From a virus: a DNA stretch of 64,000 bases. Each line of letters begins with the position of its first letter. The stretch's first letter is position 1. Positions 31,856 through 41,352 of the stretch are shown piece after piece. A program made the translations under genes and the position numbers. The stretch covers positions 55,999-119,998 of IMG/VR virus record IMGVR_UViG_3300027747_000967; one strand, 5' to 3'. The notes beneath the pieces are model-generated. The model saw only the letters and a list, made by a program, of their open reading frames with translations. It did not search any database and was not told the DNA's origin.

Positions 31856-32649
31856 TACATTTCACCAACATAATTAGCAACAGCAGGCATATCACCTTGG
31901 AAGTGATAAGTACCGATATGTGATGTTTTCATCCAAGGACATAAGTAGATTGAACCACCGATGTTTCTCCACCATTGACAGAACATATAATCTTCTGACA
32001 GATAACGCTCTGATTGTTTGTCAATTACAGTATCAAAGTAAGCATGAATGTAACGTGAACCATCAAAGTTTGCTTGACCCACATGGTCAGGTTTGTATTT
32101 GAGTTCAGGATAAGCAGCTTCAAACTTAGGAAATACTTCACGTTTTACCATCATGAAACCTGTACCAATTTCTAACACTTCTAAAGGTTCTGTCACAGAG
32201 AACTGAGCAGTACCTTTAACGGGATTAAACACATAATCACCAGTTACTTTTTCAAGTAGATGAGCTTCCATATCAGGATTTTTTATAATTGCCTTCTTAA
32301 CTGATGACCACTTAATGGCTTTCTTGGGATAAGGGGCGCCGATAACATCTTTATCCAAAGCAAGCAGAGCAATCACATCTTGTGGATTAAAGTGAATATC
32401 GGAATCAATGAACAACAAATGGGTACAATCGGAACGTAAGAATTCATCAACGAGATAATTTCTAGCACGGGTAATCAACGACTCATTAAACAAAAATGAG
32501 AATTTTACCTGCACGCCATACTGCATACATAAACCTTGTAAGTCAAGGCAAGCCTTCATATACAAACCACAATTCATACCACCATACATTGGCGTTGCTA
32601 CGAAAAGTTTTTTCGTTTGTAATACTTCTTTTGTTATTGAAATTTCCAT
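31855..32649 (-). CDS. GT-A glycosyltransferase of the replication block
   Basis: A 264-residue protein. LFVATPMYGGMNCGLYMKAC starts the fold and HLLFIDSDIHFNP near residue 80 carries the DxD-type metal site. LEIGTGFMMVKREVF follows. This family is frequent next to gp45 in aquatic T4-like phages. It may glycosylate DNA bases, a protein or a glycan; the sequence does not tell. Confidence 0.78.
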   Translation of the reverse strand: MEISITKEVLQTKKLFVATPMYGGMNCGLYMKACLDLQGLCMQYGVQVKFSFLFNESLITRARNYLVDEFLRSDCTHLLFIDSDIHFNPQDVIALLALDKDVIGAPYPKKAIKWSSVKKAIIKNPDMEAHLLEKVTGDYVFNPVKGTAQFSVTEPLEVLEIGTGFMMVKREVFPKFEAAYPELKYKPDHVGQANFDGSRYIHAYFDTVIDKQSERYLSEDYMFCQWWRNIGGSIYLCPWMKTSHIGTYHFQGDMPAVANYVGEM

Positions 32650-32668
32650 TTGTTCTCCGAAAATAGGA

Positions 32669-32690
32669 AAAAGGGGATTTCTCCCCTTTT
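32669..32690 (-). terminator. Strong intrinsic terminator
   Basis: AAAAGGGGA-GAAA-TCCCCTTTT is a perfect 9-bp stem with a GNRA loop, followed by T, after the winged-helix gene. Confidence 0.85.
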
Positions 32691-32705
32691 ATTATTGCCT
32701 ATAAA

Positions 32706-32975
32706 TTAGGCTGTGAAGCGATAACCAGCAGATAAGGCTGCTTGTACCATTGCTTTAGTTGGTGTACCTAAACGGTAGTAATTAATCTTACGACCATCAG
32801 ATAACTTACGAGTGTTTGTATAGATACAATGACCTTCTTTACGAAGTTCTTCAATGCGAGCAGATACGTTGGTAACTCCAAAACGCTTCTGTGCTTGTTT
32901 AACGGTGAAAGTGTTGTAACCTTCTGTCTTTTTGAGAGCAACTAACATACGCTCTTTAGCTGATAACTTAGCCAT
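32706..32975 (-). CDS. Winged helix-turn-helix protein
   Basis: An 89-residue DNA-binding candidate. FTVKQAQKRFGVTNVSARIEELRKEGH is a clear helix-turn-helix with a following wing (CIYTNTRKLSDGRKINYYRL). The ATG at 32975, 8 bases after AAAGGAG, is preferred over 32993. It has its own consensus-like promoter and terminator and so is a single-gene unit, fitting a regulator. Confidence 0.8.
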   Translation of the reverse strand: MAKLSAKERMLVALKKTEGYNTFTVKQAQKRFGVTNVSARIEELRKEGHCIYTNTRKLSDGRKINYYRLGTPTKAMVQAALSAGYRFTA

Positions 32976-33027
32976 AATAAAACTCCTTTTCATAATTTAA
33001 AATTACTCAATTTGCTTGAGTAGACAC

Positions 33028-33057
33028 ATCATAACATTATTTATGCTAGTTTGTCAA
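33028..33057 (-). promoter_or_regulatory. Sigma70 promoter of the winged-helix gene
   Basis: TTGACA, 18 bases, TATGAT on the minus strand. CATAAATA, a variant of the late box, lies inside the spacer. Confidence 0.75.
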
Positions 33058-33061
33058 GCGT

Positions 33062-34327
33062 TTAACGCCCAACTTGTGGTAAATATTTCGCCTTGGTTTC
33101 TTCCCAAGTTAGGTAAATAAGGTCATCATAAAATAATGATTCGTATGATACCGTATTCTTTTTCTTTAACATGGAAATACGGCCTTTGGCATATTTTGTT
33201 TTCCACAAATTGGATAATGTTTGTTCGCTGGTATCAAACATTTTTAATAATTTTTCTTCTGGTATTTGTTTACAAAGATATTCATTAGTATTATAATACA
33301 AAGGCGAAAAATAAATTCCACGCTGGTGTTCGCTACGAATCAGTTCTTTAGGTATACCAAGTTTAGGATAGGCAAAGTTTAATGAACGATTTTTATGGTC
33401 ACGCTTGAGTGGTAGACCTTGAGTGTTCTTTGCGTCCCACCATTCAAAATATTTTCTAGGATAATTTTCTTTAATCCATTCGTAAACCATTTTAGATGTA
33501 GTTCTTTTAGGTTCAAATACAACTGAACCTGATGAGAATCCCATCTTGTTCCAATGTTCTAGTCCATCATACTGAGAAAGACCATTAGACTTAGTGTTGC
33601 CATAAAGAGAAGTTGTTGTAACTCCGACAAGGACATCTTCATATCTTTCTTTCCAATCTTTTTGAACTGTATCAGATAAACATAATAATGCAAGTAACTT
33701 ACCGCCCATATAATTATAACCGAGAGGTTGCATAGGAACGATTGTAGAACCAATGGCCGTATGATTAATCATGCCCTGTTGTGTTTTTACATCTCTTGGC
33801 CAGCCAATTGCTTTATCTCTTGGCGTTAAATCAAGAAAGTCGGAAGAAATACAAATGACACCAAGATACTTGCCTGTTACTTCATCAATGATTGTATAAA
33901 ATAGATTACGACCAATGTTTGAATTATTTTTCATTGTAGAAGAAAAGGTACGAATGGCATTCCATGTTTCTGCTAAAGGACCATTCGATAAAACAAGTTT
34001 TGGTTTTAATAAAATATAATCATCAGGATTTTTTGGCATCCAAAAATTAGATTTAACTTGTTCAATAAGTTTTTCTTGTTCAGCATTTACCATTTGCATT
34101 TCTGTACCAAACAATGTATCTACTTCTTGAACAGGATATCTTTCTTTAACTTCACACCACTTTTGGTACAAAGTATATTCTTTGACATCCATTTTAGAAG
34201 CGTAAGTTAAATCTTCAATTAACTGATTTTTAAGTTGTTCAGTATCAATGTGTTTAAAGGAAGAAACAGGATTCTTTTCTTGCCATTCTACCCATTGTTT
34301 TTCAACAAATTCAATTGGAGTTGCCAT
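33062..34327 (-). CDS. DruA-like (DUF4338) protein, copy 2
   Basis: A 421-residue paralogue of the 17497-18612 protein. It has PRDKAIGW, the RD-x-x-IGW signature typical of DruA, then TIVPMQPLGYNYMGGKLLALL, VTTTSLYGNTKSNGLSQYDGL and the GFSSGSV region. About 130 residues precede the shared core. The C-terminus YLTWEETKAKYLPQ is separate. It lies next to a peptide deformylase gene. No Druantia partners are present. The function in phages is unknown. Confidence 0.75.
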   Translation of the reverse strand: MATPIEFVEKQWVEWQEKNPVSSFKHIDTEQLKNQLIEDLTYASKMDVKEYTLYQKWCEVKERYPVQEVDTLFGTEMQMVNAEQEKLIEQVKSNFWMPKNPDDYILLKPKLVLSNGPLAETWNAIRTFSSTMKNNSNIGRNLFYTIIDEVTGKYLGVICISSDFLDLTPRDKAIGWPRDVKTQQGMINHTAIGSTIVPMQPLGYNYMGGKLLALLCLSDTVQKDWKERYEDVLVGVTTTSLYGNTKSNGLSQYDGLEHWNKMGFSSGSVVFEPKRTTSKMVYEWIKENYPRKYFEWWDAKNTQGLPLKRDHKNRSLNFAYPKLGIPKELIRSEHQRGIYFSPLYYNTNEYLCKQIPEEKLLKMFDTSEQTLSNLWKTKYAKGRISMLKKKNTVSYESLFYDDLIYLTWEETKAKYLPQVGR

Positions 34328-34899
34328 TATTTTATTCTTAGACCTTTTAACATTTTATTTCGCTTCTTCATACCAGACTGTAAAGCCATTGGTTTAGCTC
34401 TTTCAGTATAACACACTCCATTCAAATGGTCGAGCTCATGCAAGAAAACTCTTGCAGATATACCAACCAATTTTGTTTGTTTCTTTAATCCGTTGAAGTC
34501 GGTATATTCCACTTCAATCTCTTTAGGTCTGGTAATTGATAGTCCTAATAATGGAAAAGATAAACAACCTTCTACCATGTGGCATTCACCTTCAAACGAT
34601 AATACTTTTGGATTAAAAAATGCCACATACTCATCTTCAGCACCCATTACAAAAACACGATATGGTAATCCACATTGATTAGCAGATAAACCATAACCTT
34701 TGTTTTCTTTACAGGTTTCCACTAGACCAGAAGCAAGTTCATTTGGATTAATTGGTGGATTTGTAAAGTCAAACTCAGGTAGTACCTGTTTTAATAACGG
34801 ATGTTTTTCATGAACTAGTTGATATATTTTTTTTATTTCTGGTTGTGAAATATTTTTAAAAGCAGATTCTTCTGTATTAAAGGTTATAATTTCGCTCAT
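34327..34899 (-). CDS. def: Peptide deformylase
   Basis: A 190-residue enzyme that removes the N-formyl group from new proteins. All three motifs are present: GYGLSANQ, EGCLSFP (metal Cys) and HELDHLNG (HExDH). Phage deformylases are known in marine viruses and are thought to support fast protein synthesis. It overlaps both neighbours, at gp46 and at the DruA-like gene. Confidence 0.93.
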   Translation of the reverse strand: MSEIITFNTEESAFKNISQPEIKKIYQLVHEKHPLLKQVLPEFDFTNPPINPNELASGLVETCKENKGYGLSANQCGLPYRVFVMGAEDEYVAFFNPKVLSFEGECHMVEGCLSFPLLGLSITRPKEIEVEYTDFNGLKKQTKLVGISARVFLHELDHLNGVCYTERAKPMALQSGMKKRNKMLKGLRIK

Positions 34900-36611
34900 T
34901 TTTCCACCTGACTAAAATTGTTTACTTTTTTAAATTTGATTACGCTTAGGAATTTCTCAAACAACATATCACCTTTATGTGAGATAACAAAGATGTTTGT
35001 GTCTTTATCCATTGCGCGGATTAACTTCATAAACTCATCTGTACCAACAGCATCTAATGATGAATCAAATACTTCATCTAAAATAAGAAGATTGGTATTG
35101 GTTGAGTTTTTCATCTTAGCAATCTGACGCCATGTAAAAAGTAATGCCAAATCAATACGCATCTTTTCACCCTCAGAAAAGTTGGCATAACTAAACTCAT
35201 CACGGTGCCTACTCTTAATTGTTTCTTCAAAGTTTTCATTGATATTGAAGTTTACAAAGAAGTCCATTGCTGTCAAATACTTATTAATAAGTTTATTCAT
35301 TACAGGTAGATATTGTTTAATAATTTTTGTTTTAATACCTGTATCTTTTAACAAAGAACTAGCAAACTCTAAGTATTGTTTTTCGATTGCCAATTCTTCT
35401 TGTTTCTTTGTTGCCAATTGTAACTCTTGTTTTAAGTCTTTTAACTTTTGGTTTTCTTCTTCTACATTATTTTTATTTTTTTCTATTTCATTTATTTCAT
35501 TGTTTATTTTTTCGTTATAATTATGAATAGCAACAATCGTTGAATTTTTTCTGACAATTTCGTTGTTGTGTTCTTGTATTTGTTTTACTATCTTTTGGAT
35601 TTCTTCAATGCGTTCGTTTGCCTTTTGGATTTTATTCTCGACATCTTTAATTCCAATTCCAACTTCTCCTTTTGTCTGATTGATTCCACTAAGTTGGTTA
35701 TGTCTGAAGGTGTCAGCGATACTTTGCTTGCAGGTTGGACAGTCGTGGTTTTCTTCATAAAATTTCTCCTCTTTTTCTAATTTTTTTAAACGAGATTCAA
35801 GTTTAGCTTCTATCTGTAATAGCTTAGAGCTTTTTCTTTCAACATCTACTTTGTCAGAAATTTTATTATTTAATACATCAATGTGCTTTTGTATTAAAGA
35901 TATGTCATTGGTGAATTGAGTTGTCTGTATTACATTGTTTGACACCTCTTTTCTTTTTTTGTCTATTTCTACTTCAGAACGACTTTTATGTTCTTCAATA
36001 TTTTGTTTTTGTAATATAATCTTTTCTGCTGTAATGTCCATAGCATACTTGTTTTTGGTATAATCATCTTTGAGAACAGTCATTTTTTCTTTGACTACAT
36101 TATTCATTGACGAGAAGATACCAATGTCTAATAAATCTTCAATGACGGTTCTTCTGTCACCAGGAGATAATTGCATAAACGGAACAAATGAAGCAGAACC
36201 TAATATGACTACTTGTGTAAATGTTTTATAGTTTAGTTTAAGAATAAACTTTTCTAAGTGTTCCTGATAATCTTTAATAGCGGCATCTTGATTTAACATT
36301 GTACCGTTACACCAGATTTCAAATACATTTGGTTTAATGCCACGAACTACTTTATATTTTTTCTTACCAATAGAAAACTCAATCTCTACAACACATTGTT
36401 GTTGATTGATAGAATTAATTAAATTGGGTTTGTTAATCTTACGAAAAGGTTTATTAAACAAACCAAAACAAATAGCATCAAGTATCGTTGATTTACCTGC
36501 ACCATTATTACCAATAATCAATGTATTGGCAGATTTGTCTAATTGTATTTCAGTAAAGGCATTACCTGTGCTTAGCAGATTACGCCAGCGTATCACTTCA
36601 AATTTAATCAT
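34896..36611 (-). CDS. 46: gp46 recombination nuclease subunit (Rad50-like)
   Basis: A 571-residue SMC-type ATPase. Walker A GNNGAGKST is near residue 34, a long coiled coil has a central zinc hook (CPTCKQ), and FSEGEKMRIDLALLF and LLILDEVFDSSLD form the signature and Walker B. It works with gp47 to resect DNA ends. Length matches T4 gp46 (560). Confidence 0.95.
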   Translation of the reverse strand: MIKFEVIRWRNLLSTGNAFTEIQLDKSANTLIIGNNGAGKSTILDAICFGLFNKPFRKINKPNLINSINQQQCVVEIEFSIGKKKYKVVRGIKPNVFEIWCNGTMLNQDAAIKDYQEHLEKFILKLNYKTFTQVVILGSASFVPFMQLSPGDRRTVIEDLLDIGIFSSMNNVVKEKMTVLKDDYTKNKYAMDITAEKIILQKQNIEEHKSRSEVEIDKKRKEVSNNVIQTTQFTNDISLIQKHIDVLNNKISDKVDVERKSSKLLQIEAKLESRLKKLEKEEKFYEENHDCPTCKQSIADTFRHNQLSGINQTKGEVGIGIKDVENKIQKANERIEEIQKIVKQIQEHNNEIVRKNSTIVAIHNYNEKINNEINEIEKNKNNVEEENQKLKDLKQELQLATKKQEELAIEKQYLEFASSLLKDTGIKTKIIKQYLPVMNKLINKYLTAMDFFVNFNINENFEETIKSRHRDEFSYANFSEGEKMRIDLALLFTWRQIAKMKNSTNTNLLILDEVFDSSLDAVGTDEFMKLIRAMDKDTNIFVISHKGDMLFEKFLSVIKFKKVNNFSQVEK

Positions 36612-37690
36612 AAATGAGATTCGTTTAATGCCTCAACGTAGAGTTCACGCATGAGTGTTTTTAGTCTGTCGTTTTCAATATTTGCTTCAGTAATACTGTC
36701 TACGAAACGATTAATAATTGTTACAGTATCTTCAGTTTCATCTATTGTATCATCTTCTATGCCTTCTGTCAAGTCAGCAAAATCTTCAACAATGGTAATA
36801 TCAATAGGATTAACATCATAAAGACTATTCATAAATCTATCAAAAAGATATGGATTTGTTTTATTTACAACAACCACTTTGACATAAGTATTTTTATAAA
36901 TGCTTACATCTCTTTCCATAACTTCGGTAATAGTTTCTTTTTTATCATCATAAAGAATACGATAAAACATGGTATTTGGATTAGGTACGAATTTTAATTC
37001 ATAAGTGTCTGTGTCAAAGATATTAAAGCCTTTTTGGTCGTTATAATCGTTCCATGTTATTTCCATTGGTGTGCCGACATAATATATGTTACCACTATGA
37101 GAACGATGATGATAATGACCTGAAAAAATTCTATCAAATTTACCAAAAGGTTTAGGGTCAATACCTTCTTCGTTGACATGACCACGGTGCATTTGAAATC
37201 CAGCAAACTCAAAATGGCCAAAACAAATCTTAGCCGTTGTTGATTCAACTTCTTTTAAGCATTGTTCATAATTGTCTGTACATATCCATGGTATAAAACA
37301 CATATCCGAATCCGGTTCGTGTGTTATATAAGGAATTGTCATTGGCCTATCTACTACTGTAACATTCTTATATTCTTTAAAGAGTAAATCAGGAGAATTA
37401 ATTTGATTGGTATTTTTGTGATATGTATCGTGATTGCCAGCAAGAACTATCATACGCATATTATACTCAACCAACTTGTCAAGGAACATTTCTCTTGTTC
37501 TACTTAAAGTCAAAAAGTTAATATACTTTCTACGGTCAAAGAAGTCTCCTACCTGTATGATAGTATCAATGTTATTTTCAATAAGGTATGGAAAGAATGT
37601 TTGTGAATAAAACTTTTCGGCAAAGTCCATAAAAGCAAGAGCGTCTCCTCGCATGCCGAAATGACAATCACCCAATATTGCAATCTTCAT
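36608..37690 (-). CDS. 47: gp47 recombination nuclease subunit (Mre11-like)
   Basis: A 360-residue phosphoesterase with GDCHFG, GDFFDRR, LAGNHDTY and FSGHYHHR metal motifs. It partners gp46, whose ATG overlaps its stop. The length is near T4 gp47 (339). Confidence 0.95.
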   Translation of the reverse strand: MKIAILGDCHFGMRGDALAFMDFAEKFYSQTFFPYLIENNIDTIIQVGDFFDRRKYINFLTLSRTREMFLDKLVEYNMRMIVLAGNHDTYHKNTNQINSPDLLFKEYKNVTVVDRPMTIPYITHEPDSDMCFIPWICTDNYEQCLKEVESTTAKICFGHFEFAGFQMHRGHVNEEGIDPKPFGKFDRIFSGHYHHRSHSGNIYYVGTPMEITWNDYNDQKGFNIFDTDTYELKFVPNPNTMFYRILYDDKKETITEVMERDVSIYKNTYVKVVVVNKTNPYLFDRFMNSLYDVNPIDITIVEDFADLTEGIEDDTIDETEDTVTIINRFVDSITEANIENDRLKTLMRELYVEALNESHL

Positions 37691-37704
37691 AATATAACCT
37701 TAAT

Positions 37705-38373
37705 TTATAAATTAGGAACAGGTCCATCACAACCAATTCTAGGTTCTGGATCCAGACCATTCAAATAATATTTTTTATACAAGTGTTTTGTAACTTTTGT
37801 ATTTTCTTCTAATTCACGCCAACCATAGTATACCACACCTTTATACTCCAAGGCAATAGAGTTATGTGCTTTATTTCCTTTTAATCCGTGTTTTCCATTT
37901 TTTCTAGAAATTTCGGTATTAAGTAATCCGGATTTCCATTTTTGTTTCATTTGCTCAGCATGATGTTTTTTTCTTTCATCATCATTCCGCCATTGTTTTT
38001 TTACTCTAACACTTATTTTTTTGCCATAATTTATATCTTTTTTTGAAGGATGATTAATTTTTAATGATTCTAAAAATTCAATTCTCCACTTTTCATATAA
38101 TCGGGAAGCTTGTCCATATTTACCAGAAAAACACATCCTATGTAAAGCATATAACATTTTGTGTTTATTTTCTCCAGTTAACATTTTAACTAATAATAAA
38201 TGTGCAATATAATGTTCTCGTAAAGAGAGATTGACAATATTTTCGGATTTATTTGAACCACCTAAACTCTGAGGTATGATGTGATGTTTTTCAAAAATTT
38301 TATATTTTTTTGTTTTAGCATTTTTAATTAATTGTAAATACCATTTTGTATATTTGTTGTCTATAAAAATCAT
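37705..38373 (-). CDS. HNH homing endonuclease between gp55 and gp47
   Basis: A 222-residue protein of the same family as the gp43-splitting HNH. The core is KHHIIPQSLGGSNK then NIVNLSLREHYIAHLLLVKM. The C-terminal half (SRKNGKHGLKGNKAHN...YYGWRELEENTK) looks like a DNA-recognition tail with NUMOD-like helices. The ATG at 38373 after GGAA is used; the frame extends to a TTG. It does not disrupt a gene: gp47 and gp55 both look complete. Confidence 0.85.
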   Translation of the reverse strand: MIFIDNKYTKWYLQLIKNAKTKKYKIFEKHHIIPQSLGGSNKSENIVNLSLREHYIAHLLLVKMLTGENKHKMLYALHRMCFSGKYGQASRLYEKWRIEFLESLKINHPSKKDINYGKKISVRVKKQWRNDDERKKHHAEQMKQKWKSGLLNTEISRKNGKHGLKGNKAHNSIALEYKGVVYYGWRELEENTKVTKHLYKKYYLNGLDPEPRIGCDGPVPNL

Positions 38374-38435
38374 TTTGTGTTCCAAACAGTTATACTACTA
38401 TTTAGTGTTCTTTGGTATTCAAAATGATTAGTATA

Positions 38436-38972
38436 TCACTCATCTAACAAATCTTCAAGCCCTTTTGACTTCTTTACCACCTTTTTATTCTTTTTGGCTT
38501 CTTCGTAATTACCAATGAATTCAGATATATTGTCATAGAGTTCAAATTGTTTGGTTGTACCATCATCAAATTCTAACATTTCAAATTCGTCTAAAATACC
38601 CATTTGTTCGGTGGCTTTGTATTTGGTATACAGTTGTTTCTTTTCTTTTTGTATTCTTCGTAAAAAGGCAAAGTAAATAATCTGTGTAAAATAAGCAAAT
38701 GGGTTCTTAGATTTCTCAGGATCAAAATTGCTAAAATACATTAGACAGTTTTCAATACCATCAGATATCATTTCATCACGATAACTGTAATTGATAAAAT
38801 TAGGTTTATGTGACAAACCTTCTGCTATTTTCATAAAGCATTCGCCAATGTAGTTAGGAATTGCAGGAGGTGGTAATTTCTTCTTCTTGTTCTCAATGTC
38901 TTTAGCTTTATAATCAGCCAAGGCTTTAAGAAAATCAGCGTTATTTACATATTGTTTTTGCTTAGTCGCCAT
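38436..38972 (-). CDS. 55: gp55 late sigma factor
   Basis: A 178-residue protein (T4 gp55 is 185). NPFAYFTQIIYFAFLRRIQKEKKQ is the region 2-like core that reads the late promoter TATAAATA. That box occurs many times in this window ahead of late genes. The ATG at 38972 follows AGGTGG and is preferred over the GTG at 38981. Confidence 0.92.
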   Translation of the reverse strand: MATKQKQYVNNADFLKALADYKAKDIENKKKKLPPPAIPNYIGECFMKIAEGLSHKPNFINYSYRDEMISDGIENCLMYFSNFDPEKSKNPFAYFTQIIYFAFLRRIQKEKKQLYTKYKATEQMGILDEFEMLEFDDGTTKQFELYDNISEFIGNYEEAKKNKKVVKKSKGLEDLLDE

Positions 38973-39040
38973 GTTTACCACCTAAATGCTTGACAAACGC
39001 TTGACAAGTCTGTAATATTGAGTATGTCCCGGTTTCAAGA

Positions 39041-39433
39041 TTAATGTAATATATTTCCATTTTGTTCCATTTCTATAAATGCTTCCATCAGTTCAGTAAG
39101 TTCTTCATCAGTTGTTTCAATAATATCATTCATTTCAATTTCTTGTTGTTTCTTTAACACCCTGTTAATCTTTTCCACGGTAGTGTTATAGTATTCAGTA
39201 AACTCATCAGTTGGTTCCATAGCAAACATAACATCACATTTTGATATGACAATAGTTTTATTCTTTACAAGTTGAACAGGTAACCAATGATGCATGACCA
39301 ATCCGTTATACTTTCCACGAGGTTCTATTCCAACAGACATAGGTTCAGTTACTTTATAATTCTCATCAGAAATATCCACTAGACCTATGATATCTTCACC
39401 ACTCTGTAAACGTAAGATTTTGATGTTATTCAT
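39041..39433 (-). CDS. Small Sm-like conserved phage protein B
   Basis: A 130-residue protein related to the 24652-24960 protein: IKILRLQSGEDIIGLVDIS at the start and MFAMEPTDEFTEYYNTTVEKI near residue 75. It adds a Glu-rich C-terminal tail (EIMNDIIETTDEE-like). It lies in the UvsW-gp55 gap, and its start overlaps the UvsW stop by 8 bases. An RNA- or protein-binding barrel is possible. Confidence 0.68.
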   Translation of the reverse strand: MNNIKILRLQSGEDIIGLVDISDENYKVTEPMSVGIEPRGKYNGLVMHHWLPVQLVKNKTIVISKCDVMFAMEPTDEFTEYYNTTVEKINRVLKKQQEIEMNDIIETTDEELTELMEAFIEMEQNGNILH

Positions 39434-40925
39434 TTTTTAATCCTATCTTATATATTTTGAATGGGAACTGCTCTTCCATATATATCTTACTGCGTTCCAC
39501 AAAATGTTTTAATGTGTAATTCATATGTTTTTTATATCTCATGTCATCTGCTATATCGTAAAGAACTGCTTTATCTTTGCCTTCAGCTTGTCGTAACCCA
39601 CGGCCAATTGATTGTAAATTCCTGATTCTGCTTTTAGAAGGACTTGCAAATATAATATTGTGTAAGTTACGAATATTAATTCCGGTACTAAAAGTACCAA
39701 AAGAAGCCACAATGATTGCATCATTTTCTATCTCCATTATTCTTCGTATTTCTTCTCTGTCATCGGTTTCTGTATTACCATGCACAAAGAAAACTTTTCT
39801 GTTGCCAATTTTCTCTGTATCCTTTATCATATTATACAGGATTTCTCCGTGCTTTTCAACCATTTGATAAAGAATTAATGTATTATTGCCTAAGCTAACC
39901 GCCAGATTTTTAATGAATTTATTTCTTGCCGTGTTAGAAATGAGATACTGAATTTCATCTTGGTAAGATTTATCTTTATACTCTAAACATTTATCATCTG
40001 GATGTTTTAATACAAGACATTTAATTTCAAAGTCTGATACCTGTTTCTTATCAATCAGTTCTTTTGTTGTAATCACTTGATTAACTTTACCAAATAATCC
40101 TTCTAACACAAGTTTATGTGTTTTAGTTCCGTCCAAAGTTCCTGTTAATCCAATACGATATTTGGCATTGACACAAGCAGTCAATATAGTTGTTAATGAT
40201 TGTGCTTTGAAGTTGTGTGCTTCATCACCTATAACATAATCAAACTGTTCAAAATATTCTTTAGGCATTTTATACAAAGATTGCCATGTGGAAATTGTTA
40301 AAGGTTTGCTTGACACCTTGTCTTTTCCCTGATATATTTTGTGTATACTTTCTTCCATTGAATTATTATTGTAATCAGCAAAGTCTGATGCTAATTGTTC
40401 CACCAAAGATGTGGTTGGAACAATAATAAGTCCTTTAAGATTTTGATAACGATATAACTGTTGAAAGATTAAGTAAATGATAAGTGATTTACCAGAAGCA
40501 GTAGGAGATAATAATAATGTTCTACGCTTACGCATTGCATGAACAAATGCTTCAATTTGATGTTCACGAACTTGTATAGTATTACCGTTAGAATGTATAT
40601 TTAATTCTTCAATAAATTTTGTGGCATGATAAACAGGATAATCATCATGAATATCTAAATTGTTTTCATACTCAAATGTGTATTCACGTTCTTCACAAAA
40701 CGATTCAATATAAGGCAATAATCCTGTATAAATTTGTGATGTTTGTAAATTTAAAAGTCTTATTTTTCCATCCCACACTTTGTTTTTAAAAGCAGGAACA
40801 AATGTATAACCAGGAACAAAAAAAGTAAAATATTCTGATAACTCTTTTAATGTATGTTTTTCACAAGTTATCTTGACATATACTTCATTTACTTTAGAGA
40901 TTAAAATATCTTTAGTTTCCACCAA
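39426..40925 (-). CDS. uvsW: UvsW-like recombination helicase
   Basis: A 499-residue SF2 helicase. Motif I is LSPTASGKSLIIYL, motif II YVIGDEAHNF, motif III LTGTL and motif VI QSIGRGLRQ. It unwinds R-loops and branched DNA in T4 and is needed for the switch to recombination-dependent replication. Its start is TTG (40925) or GTG (40922), overlapping the uvsY stop; no ATG is near. Confidence 0.93.
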   Translation of the reverse strand: MVETKDILISKVNEVYVKITCEKHTLKELSEYFTFFVPGYTFVPAFKNKVWDGKIRLLNLQTSQIYTGLLPYIESFCEEREYTFEYENNLDIHDDYPVYHATKFIEELNIHSNGNTIQVREHQIEAFVHAMRKRRTLLLSPTASGKSLIIYLIFQQLYRYQNLKGLIIVPTTSLVEQLASDFADYNNNSMEESIHKIYQGKDKVSSKPLTISTWQSLYKMPKEYFEQFDYVIGDEAHNFKAQSLTTILTACVNAKYRIGLTGTLDGTKTHKLVLEGLFGKVNQVITTKELIDKKQVSDFEIKCLVLKHPDDKCLEYKDKSYQDEIQYLISNTARNKFIKNLAVSLGNNTLILYQMVEKHGEILYNMIKDTEKIGNRKVFFVHGNTETDDREEIRRIMEIENDAIIVASFGTFSTGINIRNLHNIIFASPSKSRIRNLQSIGRGLRQAEGKDKAVLYDIADDMRYKKHMNYTLKHFVERSKIYMEEQFPFKIYKIGLKNE

Positions 40926-41346
40926 TAAATTTTTCCCAGCTAATAAAATCTTTTAATTGATAGGTTCTAGAATTTAATTCTTTCATAATGGCTTCAATCA
41001 CAATAACTGTTTCATCGTGATACATTTTCTTTTCAAGTAAACGAATTAAGTCGTTATCAGATTCTAAGTATAAATTAATATCCGATTTTAAAGTAAACTG
41101 AAATGGTTGCCATCCTTGTTCGTCTAATTCTTCTTTAGACATTTTACCCGTATAGTATTCCCATTTGATTTTACGCATACGCAGATAATCAAAATGAGCC
41201 TTTTTAACTGCCATCTTATGATTGATTAAAACATTGAGATACTTACTGTGTAACTTAGGTATTTTTAATAATTCTCTACCTGGTTCCGTTTGGTCAATAT
41301 CTGCGTCTGTTTCCCACGTTTTTAATATTTCTTCAAGATTTTTCAT
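40912..41346 (-). CDS. uvsY: UvsY recombination mediator
   Basis: A 144-residue protein (T4 UvsY is 137). The gene order uvsY-uvsW and the segment RMRKIKWEYYTGKMS fit the T4 family. It loads UvsX on ssDNA covered by gp32. The ATG at 41346 is used because the longer frame starts within the promoter. The -10 box lies only 6 bases from the ATG, so the transcript may be leaderless. Confidence 0.85.
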   Translation of the reverse strand: MKNLEEILKTWETDADIDQTEPGRELLKIPKLHSKYLNVLINHKMAVKKAHFDYLRMRKIKWEYYTGKMSKEELDEQGWQPFQFTLKSDINLYLESDNDLIRLLEKKMYHDETVIVIEAIMKELNSRTYQLKDFISWEKFIGGN

Positions 41347-41352
41347 CACTAT

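Noticed and set aside
38982-39040. Tandem GCTTGACAA words as a plus-strand promoter
   Set aside because: Good -35-like words are present but no -10 at the right spacing and no plus-strand gene follows.
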